Origin: Oscillospiraceae bacterium | GTDB taxonomy: Bacteria > Bacillota > Clostridia > Oscillospirales > Oscillospiraceae | Reading direction: 5' to 3' | NCBI GenBank assembly: GCA_028691385.1 | Contig: JAQUZL010000096.1 | Span: 1-6,884, forward strand | DNA: 6,884 nucleotides | Part shown: piece by piece, positions 1-6,835 of the stretch | How positions within the stretch are numbered: position 1 is the first letter of the stretch | Layout of the letters: every line of letters starts with the position of its first letter | Notes under the pieces: generated by a model | The model's database searches: none | What the model saw: only the letters and a program-made list of their open reading frames with translations | What the model was told of the DNA's origin: nothing | Translations under genes and position numbers: made by a program

Positions 1-391
1 TGCCATTGCCGGCGTTATTGCGATGCGTCCGAAATGTATTGTACTGGATGAGCCGACCGCGATGCTCGACCCGCAAGGCAGGCGAGAAGTGGTGCAGACG
101 ATCCAAAAACTCAACAAAGAGTCGGGCGTGACGGTGATCCTGATCACGCATCACATGCGCGAGGCTGTTCTGGCCGACCGCGTGGTGGCGATGTCGGAGG
201 GAAACATCATTGCCGATGGCACGCCGAAAGAAGTGTTTTCCCGCGTGGAGTTTCTGAAAACGGTCAAATTGGCGGTTCCGGAAACAACCGAACTGCTGTA
301 TGCGCTGAACCAGCATGGATTTGATTTGCCGCTCTCTGCGTTATCAGTTGAAGAATGTGCGCAGGCACTGTATCACGCCTTTCAGGCGTAA
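1..391 (+). CDS. ecfA1: Energy-coupling factor transporter ATPase EcfA1, 3' part only
   Basis: The 5' part lies outside the window; the reading frame is open from base 2 and gives the last 129 residues. The protein is one of two ABC ATPases that power vitamin or metal-ion uptake by an ECF transporter at the cytoplasmic face of the membrane. Seen in the fragment: the sequence just after the ABC signature (AIAGVIAMRP), the Walker B motif IVLDEP (fragment residues 13-18), the D-loop MLDP (21-24) and the H-loop histidine in ITHHM (H50). A methionine before LDP is typical of EcfA1, whereas EcfA2 has GLDP, so the paralogue assignment follows from the motif as well as from position upstream of the second ATPase. 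The C-terminal extension after about residue 70 (VFSRVEFL...LAVPETTELL) is the EcfA-type tail, and a matching tail occurs in the next gene. The Walker A, Q-loop and signature motifs cannot be checked here. A 27-base gap separates it from ecfA2. Confidence 0.93.
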   Translation, partial: AIAGVIAMRPKCIVLDEPTAMLDPQGRREVVQTIQKLNKESGVTVILITHHMREAVLADRVVAMSEGNIIADGTPKEVFSRVEFLKTVKLAVPETTELLYALNQHGFDLPLSALSVEECAQALYHAFQA

Positions 392-405
392 CAGGTCTGA
401 CGAAC

Positions 406-410
406 GGAGG
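406..410 (+). promoter_or_regulatory. Ribosome binding site that fixes a TTG start for ecfA2
   Basis: GGAGG lies 8 bases before the TTG at 419. There is no ATG in frame near the expected N terminus, and the protein from this TTG begins right where EcfA2 proteins normally begin (PPIIETKALCHVY), so the start is chosen by the site and the family length. Confidence 0.8.
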
Positions 411-418
411 AACTGAAA

Positions 419-1285
419 TTGCCGCCAATTATTGAAACCAAGGCGCTGTGCCACGTGTATAGCCCCGGCACCCCTTTTGAGCATGCTGCGCTCACAAATG
501 TCAATTTTTCCGCCGAGCGCGGCGAGTTTGTCGGAATCATCGGCCATACCGGTTCGGGAAAGTCCACCTTAATGCAGCATTTGAATGGACTGCTCAAACC
601 CACGTCCGGACAGGTGCTGTTCGACGGTGCGGACATTTGGCAGTCCAAAGCGTTTTTGCGGAAGATTCGCTTCCGTGTGGGATTGGTATTCCAATACCCG
701 GAGTATCAGCTGTTTGAGGAAACCATTTTTAAGGATATTGCCTTTGGCCCGCGCAACATGGCACTCGATGAGACTGCTGTGGAAGAGCGGGTTTGCGAAG
801 CGGCAGACCTTGTGGGACTGCCGCGCAATCTGTTGGATAAATCGCCGTTTGATCTGTCGGGCGGCCAAAAACGGCGCGTCGCCATCGCGGGCGTCATTGC
901 CATGCGGCCGGACGTGCTGATTTTGGATGAACCGACGGCGGGATTGGATCCCCTTGGCCGGGAACGCGTGCTGCAGAACATCCGGGACTATCAAAAGAAC
1001 GCCCACGCGACCGTCATTATGGTCAGCCATTCCATGGAGGAGATTGCCTCCACGGTGGACAGGCTCTTTGTGATGAATCACAGCAAAGAAGCCATGGCGG
1101 GCACGCCGCGCGAGGTGTTTTCCCACGCGGATGCGCTGACAAAAATCGGCCTTGCGGTTCCGCAGGTGACCATGGTGCTCAAGCGCCTGCGCGAGCTGGG
1201 GCTGCCGGTGGATGCCTCCGCTTATACGGTGGAGCAGGCGTGTCAGGCGCTGCTGGCCCTACGGGGAGGCGACAAAAATGCTTAA
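419..1285 (+). CDS. ecfA2: Energy-coupling factor transporter ATPase EcfA2
   Basis: Second ABC ATPase of the ECF module; with EcfA1 it forms the ATP-hydrolysing dimer that binds EcfT and drives substrate release by an S component. The 288-residue length is usual. All ATPase motifs are intact: Walker A GHTGSGKST (42-50), Q-loop Q92 in VFQYPEYQLFEET, ABC signature LSGGQ (146-150), Walker B LILDEP (167-172), D-loop GLDP (175-178) and H-loop H204 in VSHSM. The stretch YPEYQLFEETIFKDIAFGP is characteristic of EcfA/CbiO proteins. The start is a TTG supported by a GGAGG 8 bases upstream. The end overlaps the start of ecfT by 8 bases, which suggests translational coupling and equal synthesis of module parts. 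It resembles the preceding ATPase in protein sequence, but the DNA differs at many synonymous sites, so the duplication is old. An alternative label is CbiO-type cobalt ATPase, but no cobalt-specific partner is present. Confidence 0.95.
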   Translation: MPPIIETKALCHVYSPGTPFEHAALTNVNFSAERGEFVGIIGHTGSGKSTLMQHLNGLLKPTSGQVLFDGADIWQSKAFLRKIRFRVGLVFQYPEYQLFEETIFKDIAFGPRNMALDETAVEERVCEAADLVGLPRNLLDKSPFDLSGGQKRRVAIAGVIAMRPDVLILDEPTAGLDPLGRERVLQNIRDYQKNAHATVIMVSHSMEEIASTVDRLFVMNHSKEAMAGTPREVFSHADALTKIGLAVPQVTMVLKRLRELGLPVDASAYTVEQACQALLALRGGDKNA

Positions 1286-2081
1286 AGACATCACACTCGG
1301 ACAGTTTTTCCCCGGCAACACCGTGGTGCACCGTCTGGATCCCCGCACCAAAATTTTGATGGTCGTCGTCTATATTGTCACGCTGTTTTTGGCGAAGTGG
1401 TTCGTGTCTTATGCACTGATGCTGGCGTTTTTGCTGCTTGCCATCCGCATTTCCGGCATTGATCTGAAAACCATTCTGCGCGGCATGAAGCCGCTCATCT
1501 TCATCATTGTTTTGACGGGCATGCTCAATATGTTCTATACGCCGGGCGATCCGCTGTTTACCCTTTGGATTTTTACCGTCACGAAACAGGGCGTGCTGAA
1601 TGCGCTGTTCATGATGATCCGCATTATCATGCTGGTGACCGGCACCTTCCTTTTGACCTACACAACCTCGCCCATTGCGCTGACGGACGCGTTAGAGCGG
1701 CTGTTTGGGCCGCTCAAAAAACTGCATCTGCCGGTGCATGAGCTGGCCATGATGATGAGCATCGCGCTGCGCTTTATTCCGACGCTGATCGAGGAAACAG
1801 ACAAAATCATCTCTGCGCAGAAGGCGCGCGGCGCGGATTTTGAAAGCGGAAATCTGATTCAGCGTGCAAAGGCACTGGTTCCGGTTCTGGTGCCGCTGTT
1901 TATCAGTGCGTTTCGCCGCGCGGATGAGCTGGCGGTGGCCATGGAATGCCGGTGCTATCATGGCGGCGACGGCCGCACCAGCCTGAAGCAGCTGCGCATG
2001 CAGCGCCGGGACTATCTGACATTCTTCCTTGGCGCAGTCGTTTTGTGCGCGGTAATCGTGCTGCGGAACTTCGGATTGTAA
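1278..2081 (+). CDS. ecfT: Energy-coupling factor transporter transmembrane protein EcfT
   Basis: Integral membrane scaffold that joins the EcfA1/EcfA2 ATPase pair to interchangeable S components. The start is the ATG at 1278, chosen because GGGGAGG at 1263-1269 sits 8 bases upstream and the protein then begins MLKDITLGQFFPG, the usual EcfT N terminus; the longer in-frame extension would run deep into ecfA2. This gives 267 residues, the normal length. Hydrophobic segments lie at about 27-40, 43-58, 71-86, 106-127 and 246-263, and the early HRLDPRTK (18-25) is a family hallmark. The two cytoplasmic coupling helices carry ARG at 183-185 (QKARGADFES) and, where a second Ala-Arg-X motif is usual, CRC at 224-226 (AMECRCYHGGDGRT). 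The arginine that contacts the ATPase groove is kept at both sites. No S-component gene is adjacent, in line with a group II module shared by several unlinked S proteins, so the substrate cannot be read from this window. Confidence 0.95.
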   Translation: MLKDITLGQFFPGNTVVHRLDPRTKILMVVVYIVTLFLAKWFVSYALMLAFLLLAIRISGIDLKTILRGMKPLIFIIVLTGMLNMFYTPGDPLFTLWIFTVTKQGVLNALFMMIRIIMLVTGTFLLTYTTSPIALTDALERLFGPLKKLHLPVHELAMMMSIALRFIPTLIEETDKIISAQKARGADFESGNLIQRAKALVPVLVPLFISAFRRADELAVAMECRCYHGGDGRTSLKQLRMQRRDYLTFFLGAVVLCAVIVLRNFGL

Positions 2082-2092
2082 AGGAGCGGACT

Positions 2093-2860
2093 ATGCGAAA
2101 TATCGCCCTTCAACTGATGTATGAGGGAACCAATTATCACGGCTGGCAGGTGCAAAAGAAGGAAGCAACCGTTGCGGCCACGCTGGAAGCGGCCGCGCAG
2201 CAGGTGGTTGGACATCCGGTCAAGATGACGGGGTGCGGACGTACCGACGCCGGCGTCCACGCGAAAGTGTACATCGCCAATTTTCACACGACCTCGACCA
2301 TTCCCTGCGAGCGGCTGCCCTATGCGCTCAACACCCACTTGCCGCCGGATATAGTGGTGTCCAAGGCCTTTGAAGTGCCGGAACGGTTCAATGCAATCGG
2401 CTCCTGCGTCAAAAAGGAATATACGTATCTCATCTATAATTCCCGCATCCGCGACCCGTTCTATGTCCATCGCGCATGGTTTTACCCGTCCAATTTGGAT
2501 GAAGCGGTGATGCAGCGCGCAGCGGCGCAGTTTGTGGGAACGCACGATTTTGCCGCCGTGCGCAGCGTGGGCACAGACGTCAAAAGTACGGTTCGCACCG
2601 TGTATCATTATGAGGTGCAGCGGCAGGGGAATCTGATTTCGCTGCGTGTGTGCGCCAACGGCTTCCTTTACAATATGGCGCGCGCCATGGCCGGTACGGT
2701 GGTTTACGCTGCAGAGGGGAAGTTCCCGCCGGAAGGAATCGGCGAGATTTTGAAAAATGGAAATCGAACCGCCGCCGGCCCTACAGTGCCGCCCGGCGGC
2801 CTGTATATGACACAGCTGTGGTATGACGATGGGGAGGTTTCGTTCCATGTCAGCGGATAA
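2093..2860 (+). CDS. truA: tRNA pseudouridine(38-40) synthase TruA
   Basis: Converts uridines 38, 39 and 40 in the anticodon arm of many tRNAs to pseudouridine in the cytoplasm. The start ATG at 2093 has AAGGAG at 2081-2086 six bases upstream, overlapping the last base of the ecfT stop. The 255 residues match the family length. Seen: N-terminal MYEGTNYHGWQVQ (9-21), the catalytic aspartate D52 in GCGRTDAGVHA (47-57), the active-site tyrosine region KKEYTY (107-112), GTHDF (149-153), the FLYNMARAMAGT helix (191-202) with its conserved arginine, and the C-terminal AAGPTVPPGGLYMTQLWY (227-244). The serine common in GSGRTDAG is a cysteine here, and VR in NMVR is AR; both are conservative. Gene order ecfA1-ecfA2-ecfT-truA is standard in Firmicutes, where truA is often followed by rplM-rpsI; here a membrane protein gene follows instead. 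Its 3' end overlaps that gene by 14 bases. Confidence 0.97.
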   Translation: MRNIALQLMYEGTNYHGWQVQKKEATVAATLEAAAQQVVGHPVKMTGCGRTDAGVHAKVYIANFHTTSTIPCERLPYALNTHLPPDIVVSKAFEVPERFNAIGSCVKKEYTYLIYNSRIRDPFYVHRAWFYPSNLDEAVMQRAAAQFVGTHDFAAVRSVGTDVKSTVRTVYHYEVQRQGNLISLRVCANGFLYNMARAMAGTVVYAAEGKFPPEGIGEILKNGNRTAAGPTVPPGGLYMTQLWYDDGEVSFHVSG

Positions 2861-4007
2861 TGTGATGCAGATCTATCCGAAGCAGGAGAAACCGCACCGC
2901 GGAAAGATTCCGCTGCTGGTCGTCTGCTTTGTGGTTGTGATTGGCGCGGTGCTGCTCATTTTGTGCTTTACCTCCGGTCATCTGGACAATCTTCGCAGAA
3001 CTGTGCGTTATTTCGGCAGCAGCGAGGAAGGTTACTTTGTCTATGGACCGCATTCCGGCGGGCAGTATGCGCTGATGGACGACAACCTTGTGGTGGCGTC
3101 CACCAGTGGAATTTCTTTGTTTTCCAAGCAGGGGCAGATGACAGGCGCTGCCGATGCGGTGCTGATTGACCCCGTGCTCCAGCTGGGTAAACACGTCGCG
3201 ATGGCGTATGATGTCGGCGGAACTTCGCTGGTTGCCATGAATCGCGATGGCGGCGAGGTACTGAATCTGACGGCTGATCATACGATATTGGATGCGGATA
3301 TTTCTTCCGGCGGCAGCATTTGTTACGCGGTGGGCGACAGCAGCGGCTATAAAACGGTGCTGACAGCACTGGATCGGGAATATCGGGAGCGGTATCATTG
3401 GTATTCTTCGAGCAGGTTTTTGACAACCTGCGCGATTTCCAAGAACGGCAGCTGGATGGCCGCCATCAGCCCCGGACAGACAGACCACACCTTTGACAGC
3501 GCGCTGCTGCTGTTTCGCACAGATACGGAGAGCGAGCCGCAGCAGCAATCGCTCGGGAATCTGCTGGTTTTCGATCTGATGATTTCCGACCGTGACCGCA
3601 TCTTCGTGGTCGGTGATACTGCCGCTGTGTTTTTGAATCAAAATGGGACGCTGCGCGGTAGCTACGATTATGCGGATCGGTATTTGGAAGATTTTGATTT
3701 TGGCGGCCATGACTTCCTGACCCTTGTTTTGAATATGTATAAAGCGGGCAACCGCTATTCCATCGTGACGGTTTCGGACAGCGGCGATGAGATTGCGAAT
3801 CTTTATCTCGGTCAGGAAATTCACGCACTTTCGGCAAGCGGCAATTACATTGCCGTACTGACATCCGATGCGCTCACGATTTACCGGAAAGATTTGACGG
3901 AGTATGCAGTGACCAACAACATTGGCAATGCATCGGATATTCTGATGCAGGAGGATGGCTCGGTTCTGCTGCTGGGCAGCGAATCCGCCTCGCTGTTTCT
4001 TCCATAA
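2847..4007 (+). CDS. Membrane-anchored beta-propeller-like protein, DUF5711 type
   Basis: Function unknown. The start ATG at 2847 is chosen because GGGGAGG at 2831-2837 lies 9 bases upstream; an in-frame ATG at 2823 lies before this site and has no equally good one. The 386-residue product has a short basic cytoplasmic tail (KQEKPHRGK, 12-20), one strongly hydrophobic segment at about 21-41, and then an extracytoplasmic region of about 340 residues. That region is a series of short strand-turn-strand units with repeated patterns such as LVVASTSGISLFSKQG, VAMAYDVGGTSLVAMNRDG, SWMAAISPG and YIAVLTSDALTIYRKD, which look like beta-propeller blades ending in a hydrophobic residue, then a charged turn. 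I recall this architecture as the DUF5711 family of clostridial proteins; I could not run a profile search. There is no catalytic motif. Its start lies inside truA, so translation is probably coupled, but the two products have no obvious functional link. A lipoprotein or secreted enzyme is unlikely because there is no lipobox or cleavage site. Confidence 0.75.
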   Translation: MSADNVMQIYPKQEKPHRGKIPLLVVCFVVVIGAVLLILCFTSGHLDNLRRTVRYFGSSEEGYFVYGPHSGGQYALMDDNLVVASTSGISLFSKQGQMTGAADAVLIDPVLQLGKHVAMAYDVGGTSLVAMNRDGGEVLNLTADHTILDADISSGGSICYAVGDSSGYKTVLTALDREYRERYHWYSSSRFLTTCAISKNGSWMAAISPGQTDHTFDSALLLFRTDTESEPQQQSLGNLLVFDLMISDRDRIFVVGDTAAVFLNQNGTLRGSYDYADRYLEDFDFGGHDFLTLVLNMYKAGNRYSIVTVSDSGDEIANLYLGQEIHALSASGNYIAVLTSDALTIYRKDLTEYAVTNNIGNASDILMQEDGSVLLLGSESASLFLP

Positions 4008-4022
4008 TCGGATAGAATTGCA

Positions 4023-4032
4023 GTTTGCAAAC
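4023..4032 (+). promoter_or_regulatory. Perfect 10-base palindrome over the -35 element, possible operator
   Basis: GTTTGCAAAC reads the same on both strands and overlaps the -35 hexamer at 4025-4030. Placement over a promoter element is what a repressor site would show, but ten bases is short and no known regulator site is recognised. It does not match the CtsR direct repeat (GGTCAAA type) or the CIRCE element of HrcA. Confidence 0.3.
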
Positions 4033-4053
4033 AAATTGGACTTATGTTATAGT
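4025..4053 (+). promoter_or_regulatory. Sigma-A type promoter for the clpE-like gene
   Basis: The -35 is TTGCAA (4025-4030, 4 of 6 matches to TTGACA) and the -10 is TATAGT (4048-4053, 5 of 6 matches to TATAAT), with the ideal 17-base spacing. TG at 4045-4046, one base before the -10, makes it an extended -10. Transcription would start near 4060, leaving a leader of about 40 bases before the ATG at 4101. No terminator hairpin with a T run is visible between the preceding stop at 4007 and this promoter, so read-through from upstream may add to expression. Confidence 0.7.
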
Positions 4054-4100
4054 TACCACACAAATCAGATACCAAGAATGAAGCTTGAGGAGAACCTGCT

Positions 4101-6428
4101 ATGCACCCAACACTTTGTTCACGTTGCAACAAAAATGTTGCCGTGATCTTTATTACGAAAATTGAAAACGGTGAAACAAAAAACGAGGGACTTTGCCTGA
4201 AGTGCGCAAAAGAGCTTGGCATCAAACCGGTTGACGATATGATGAAGCGAATGGGGATTTCCGACGACGATCTGGAGTCCATCTCTAACGACATGTTTTC
4301 GGCGATCAACGGCATTGAATCCATGCTGCCGGCCGAAAGTGACAATGAGGAACCGCAGGAATCGGCAGACGAGGAGGAGGACGATCCGGAGGGACAGACC
4401 GCCACGTTCCCGTTCCTCAACAAACTGTTTTCCGCCGGGGAGCAGCGTCCGCAGCCGGCCGGCCCGGAACGTACCGGCGGCAAGGATAAAAGCGCGCAGC
4501 ATCGCCAGAATACCAAGAAAAAGAAGTTTTTGGACAGCTACTGCATGAATCTAACCGAAAAGGCCAGAAGCGGGCTGATAGACCATGTGGTGGGTCGTGA
4601 AACGGAAACAGAGCGTGTGATTCAGATTCTGAATCGTCGTCAAAAGAACAATCCCTGCCTGATCGGCGAGCCTGGCGTCGGCAAAACGGCGATTGCAGAG
4701 GGGCTTGCCCAGAAAATCGCGAATGGAGAGGTGCCATTTAAGCTGGCGCAAAAAGAAGTCTATTTGCTGGATCTGACCTCGCTGGTTGCAGGAACGCAGT
4801 TCCGCGGGCAGTTTGAGAGCAGAATGAAGAACCTGATTGATGAGATTAAGCGCCTTGGCAATATCATTTTGGTGATCGACGAGGTACATAATCTTGTTGG
4901 CGCAGGCGATGCAGAGGGCAGCATGAATGCCGCCAACATCCTGAAACCTGCGCTCTCCCGCGGAGAAATTCAGGTCATCGGCGCGACCACCTTTGCCGAG
5001 TACCGCAAGTACATTGAAAAGGACGCTGCGCTGGAGCGCCGCTTCCAGCCGGTGACGGTCAACGAACCGACCATCGACGAAGCTGTGGAGATCATGTGTG
5101 GCATTGCCCACTATTATGAGGCGTTTCACAGCGTCAAGGTGTCGCCGGAAATTGCCAGACAGGCGGTTATCCTGTCTGAGCGCTATATCACAGACCGGTT
5201 TCTGCCGGATAAGGCCATTGATCTGCTTGATGAGGCCTGTTCGGATGTGAACCTGAAAAACAAGTCGCTGAGCGAGCTGCAAAAGCGCAGAAAAGAGCGC
5301 GCCGACCTGAATCTGGAGCTGGGGATGCTGACAGAGTCCGGGGAACAGGAGGATTACGAGCGCCTTGCCACGATTCGAAGCCGCATTTGCCTGCTGGATC
5401 AGGAGATTGCGGATTTTGAGAAGATTCCGCTGCCACAGCTGACCATTGAAAATCTTGCTCATGTGATTGAGCTTTGGACAAAAATCCCGGCCAGCAAGAT
5501 CAAGGCGCAGGAATATGAGCAGCTGAAAACGTTGGAAGACCGCCTGAAGCAGCATATTGTCGGGCAAGATGCGGCCATTGGCGCGGTGGCAACGGCCATT
5601 CGCCGCAGCCGCGTGGGTATTTCGAGCAAGCGCCGGCCGGTGTCATTTATCTTTGTCGGCTCTACCGGCGTCGGCAAAACCGAACTTGTCAAACAGCTGG
5701 CGGCGGAAATGTTTGAAACGCCGGACAGCCTGATTCGTCTTGATATGTCGGAATTCATGGAAAAACACTCCGTTTCAAAGCTGCTTGGCTCGCCGCCGGG
5801 CTATGTGGGCTATGATGAGGCGGGGCAGCTGACAGAGAAGGTTCGTCGTCACCCGTATTCCATCATTTTGTTTGACGAGCTGGAAAAAGCACATCCGGAT
5901 ATTATGAATGTACTGCTTCAGATTTTGGACGACGGCAAAGTGACGGACGCCCATGGCAGGGAGGTCAATTTCGAGAATACCATTATCGTTATGACCTCCA
6001 ATGCCGGCTCTGATCGCCACGAGGGCACGGTCGGCTTCAACCACTCTGTGTCGGATCAGGGCAAGGAACGCGCCATGAAGGCGCTAAATGAGTTCCTGCG
6101 TCCGGAGTTCATTAATCGCGTGGACGAGGTCATCTGCTTTAATCGCCTGTCTGAGGAAAATTTCCGCAATATTGCGAAGATCATGCTGCAGGAGCTGCAG
6201 GACAATCTGGGGGAGCGCGGCATGGCGCTGCGGTATGATGACACCGTTTTGGATTATCTGACAAAGACGTCGTATTCGCTGCAGTATGGTGCGCGTAATC
6301 TGCGCAGAACCATCCAAAAGGAGCTGGAAGCACCGATTGCCATGAAGATGATAGATAGCTTTATGGAGCCAATCACGGTCATTGCGGTGACCGCCGCCGA
6401 AAGCGGCATTCAGATTGTCGCCCAATAA
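4101..6428 (+). CDS. clpE: ClpE-like AAA+ unfoldase with N-terminal zinc finger
   Basis: Two-ring ATPase that unfolds proteins and is expected to feed them to the ClpP protease in the cytoplasm. The ATG at 4101 has GAGGAG at 4087-4092, 8 bases upstream. Residues 1-40 carry C6-x2-C9 and C32-x2-C35, a zinc finger in place of the double Clp_N repeat of ClpA/B/C; this defines ClpE. A linker follows with an acidic run (79-97) and a basic run (128-142). First ATPase module: Walker A GEPGVGKT (189-196), Walker B with D260-E261, pore loop QFRGQFE. A short coiled-coil middle domain of ClpC/ClpE type spans about 389-443. Second module: Walker A GSTGVGKT (520-527), pore loop GYVG, Walker B FDE (591-593), RPEFINR (667-673) and sensor 2 GAR (730-732). 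VGF at 644-646 fits the ClpP-docking loop. At 775 residues it is longer than the roughly 700 of Bacillus subtilis ClpE, mainly from the linker. ClpC is the other possible label, but the zinc finger argues for ClpE. Confidence 0.9.
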   Translation: MHPTLCSRCNKNVAVIFITKIENGETKNEGLCLKCAKELGIKPVDDMMKRMGISDDDLESISNDMFSAINGIESMLPAESDNEEPQESADEEEDDPEGQTATFPFLNKLFSAGEQRPQPAGPERTGGKDKSAQHRQNTKKKKFLDSYCMNLTEKARSGLIDHVVGRETETERVIQILNRRQKNNPCLIGEPGVGKTAIAEGLAQKIANGEVPFKLAQKEVYLLDLTSLVAGTQFRGQFESRMKNLIDEIKRLGNIILVIDEVHNLVGAGDAEGSMNAANILKPALSRGEIQVIGATTFAEYRKYIEKDAALERRFQPVTVNEPTIDEAVEIMCGIAHYYEAFHSVKVSPEIARQAVILSERYITDRFLPDKAIDLLDEACSDVNLKNKSLSELQKRRKERADLNLELGMLTESGEQEDYERLATIRSRICLLDQEIADFEKIPLPQLTIENLAHVIELWTKIPASKIKAQEYEQLKTLEDRLKQHIVGQDAAIGAVATAIRRSRVGISSKRRPVSFIFVGSTGVGKTELVKQLAAEMFETPDSLIRLDMSEFMEKHSVSKLLGSPPGYVGYDEAGQLTEKVRRHPYSIILFDELEKAHPDIMNVLLQILDDGKVTDAHGREVNFENTIIVMTSNAGSDRHEGTVGFNHSVSDQGKERAMKALNEFLRPEFINRVDEVICFNRLSEENFRNIAKIMLQELQDNLGERGMALRYDDTVLDYLTKTSYSLQYGARNLRRTIQKELEAPIAMKMIDSFMEPITVIAVTAAESGIQIVAQ

Positions 6429-6433
6429 ATGTG

Positions 6434-6473
6434 AAAAATCCCCCTCACAGTTTCGTTTGTGAGGGGGATTTTT
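6434..6473. terminator. Bidirectional rho-independent terminator between convergent genes
   Basis: A perfect 16-base inverted repeat, AAAAATCCCCCTCACA (6434-6449) and its reverse complement (6458-6473), encloses an 8-base loop. The stem is GC rich in the middle and bounded by A5 on the left and T5 on the right, so it can end transcription both of the clpE-like gene, whose stop is 5 bases before it, and of the convergent small gene. The stop codon of that small gene, 6445-6447, lies inside the left arm. Confidence 0.95.
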
Positions 6474-6654
6474 GCTGCACTTGGTAGGGCTCGGAGTTCT
6501 TCGCGGTTTCACCTTCCAGCAGGGAGAGCGTTGTCAGCGTATCACCAAGCTGGGTGAAGAAGGCTGCAAGCAGGGGAAGCTGCTGAGCAGGCACTGCGCG
6601 GCTAATGGCACAGGCCAGCGCGTGAATGGCAGAAGTAAATTGGCATGGGTTCAT
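6445..6654 (-). CDS. Small hypothetical protein, DUF6774-like
   Basis: Function unknown; 69 residues. The start is the ATG at 6654 because AGGAGG (complement of 6661-6666) lies six bases upstream, and the first residues MNPCQFTSAIHALACAIS match the beginning I recall for DUF6774 small proteins of Clostridia; longer in-frame starts have no such site. The core, residues 1-47, is helical in character: MNPCQ with C4, a small-residue helix with C15, then QQLPLLAAFFTQLGDTLTTLSLLE (24-47), whose FTQLGDTL is the best-recognised part. There is no signal peptide or membrane span long enough to anchor it. After residue 48 the tail is polar and low in complexity, and residues 61-69 plus the stop are encoded within the shared terminator hairpin, so this tail may be a late extension. 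No convincing promoter was found between 6660 and 6788, although a terminator upstream implies the gene needs one. The family assignment is from memory, not from a search. Confidence 0.72.
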   Translation of the reverse strand: MNPCQFTSAIHALACAISRAVPAQQLPLLAAFFTQLGDTLTTLSLLEGETAKNSEPYQVQQKSPSQTKL

Positions 6655-6660
6655 AAAATC

Positions 6661-6666
6661 CCTCCT
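6661..6666 (-). promoter_or_regulatory. Ribosome binding site of the DUF6774-like gene
   Basis: AGGAGG on the minus strand, six bases before the ATG at 6654. It decides the start against upstream in-frame codons, for instance those encoding MHKMGRRDF, which it partly overlaps. Confidence 0.85.
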
Positions 6667-6788
6667 GCCCATCTTATGCATGTGCAGCAGGGGAGGAGCG
6701 GATCGTTTGATTGCGCGGCCGCAGAGAGAAGGCACAGAGGAGTATCAGTGCAGTCGCGCGTTAGCTGCGCAAGTCCCGCCTGTGGGCG

Positions 6789-6824
6789 AAAAAAGCGCCG
6801 TTCCCGGGAGGGAACGGCGCTTTT
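6789..6824 (-). terminator. Rho-independent terminator of the rightmost minus-strand gene
   Basis: A perfect 15-base stem (6791-6805 with 6810-6824) closes a four-base loop. Read on the minus strand, the GC-rich stem is followed by six T residues (A6 at 6789-6794 on the plus strand). It begins 11 bases after the stop codon of the gene ending at 6836, so it belongs to that gene. On the plus strand only four T residues follow it. Confidence 0.93.
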
Positions 6825-6835
6825 CAAAGCTTCAA

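Noticed and set aside
2..970. Near-identical protein stretches in EcfA1 and EcfA2 (AIAGVIAMRP, LDEPTA) as a sign of recent duplication or gene conversion.
   Set aside because: The DNA differs at many synonymous positions in these stretches, and the motifs are standard for ABC ATPases, so they reflect old paralogy.
2850..4034. A 394-codon open frame on the minus strand opposite the DUF5711-like gene.
   Set aside because: It is a shadow frame: rich in H, R, Q and I, without a family resemblance, without a good ribosome binding site, and antisense to a gene with clear membrane and propeller features.
4551..5567. A 338-codon open frame on the minus strand inside the clpE-like gene.
   Set aside because: It is antisense to fully conserved AAA+ motifs, so the plus-strand constraint explains the open frame.
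6655..6788. Possible tRNA, small RNA or promoter in the 134 bases between the second terminator and the DUF6774-like gene.
   Set aside because: No tRNA-like arms are present and no -35/-10 pair with acceptable match and spacing was found on the minus strand. The nearest candidates, TTGCGC with GATACT, are 20 bases apart.
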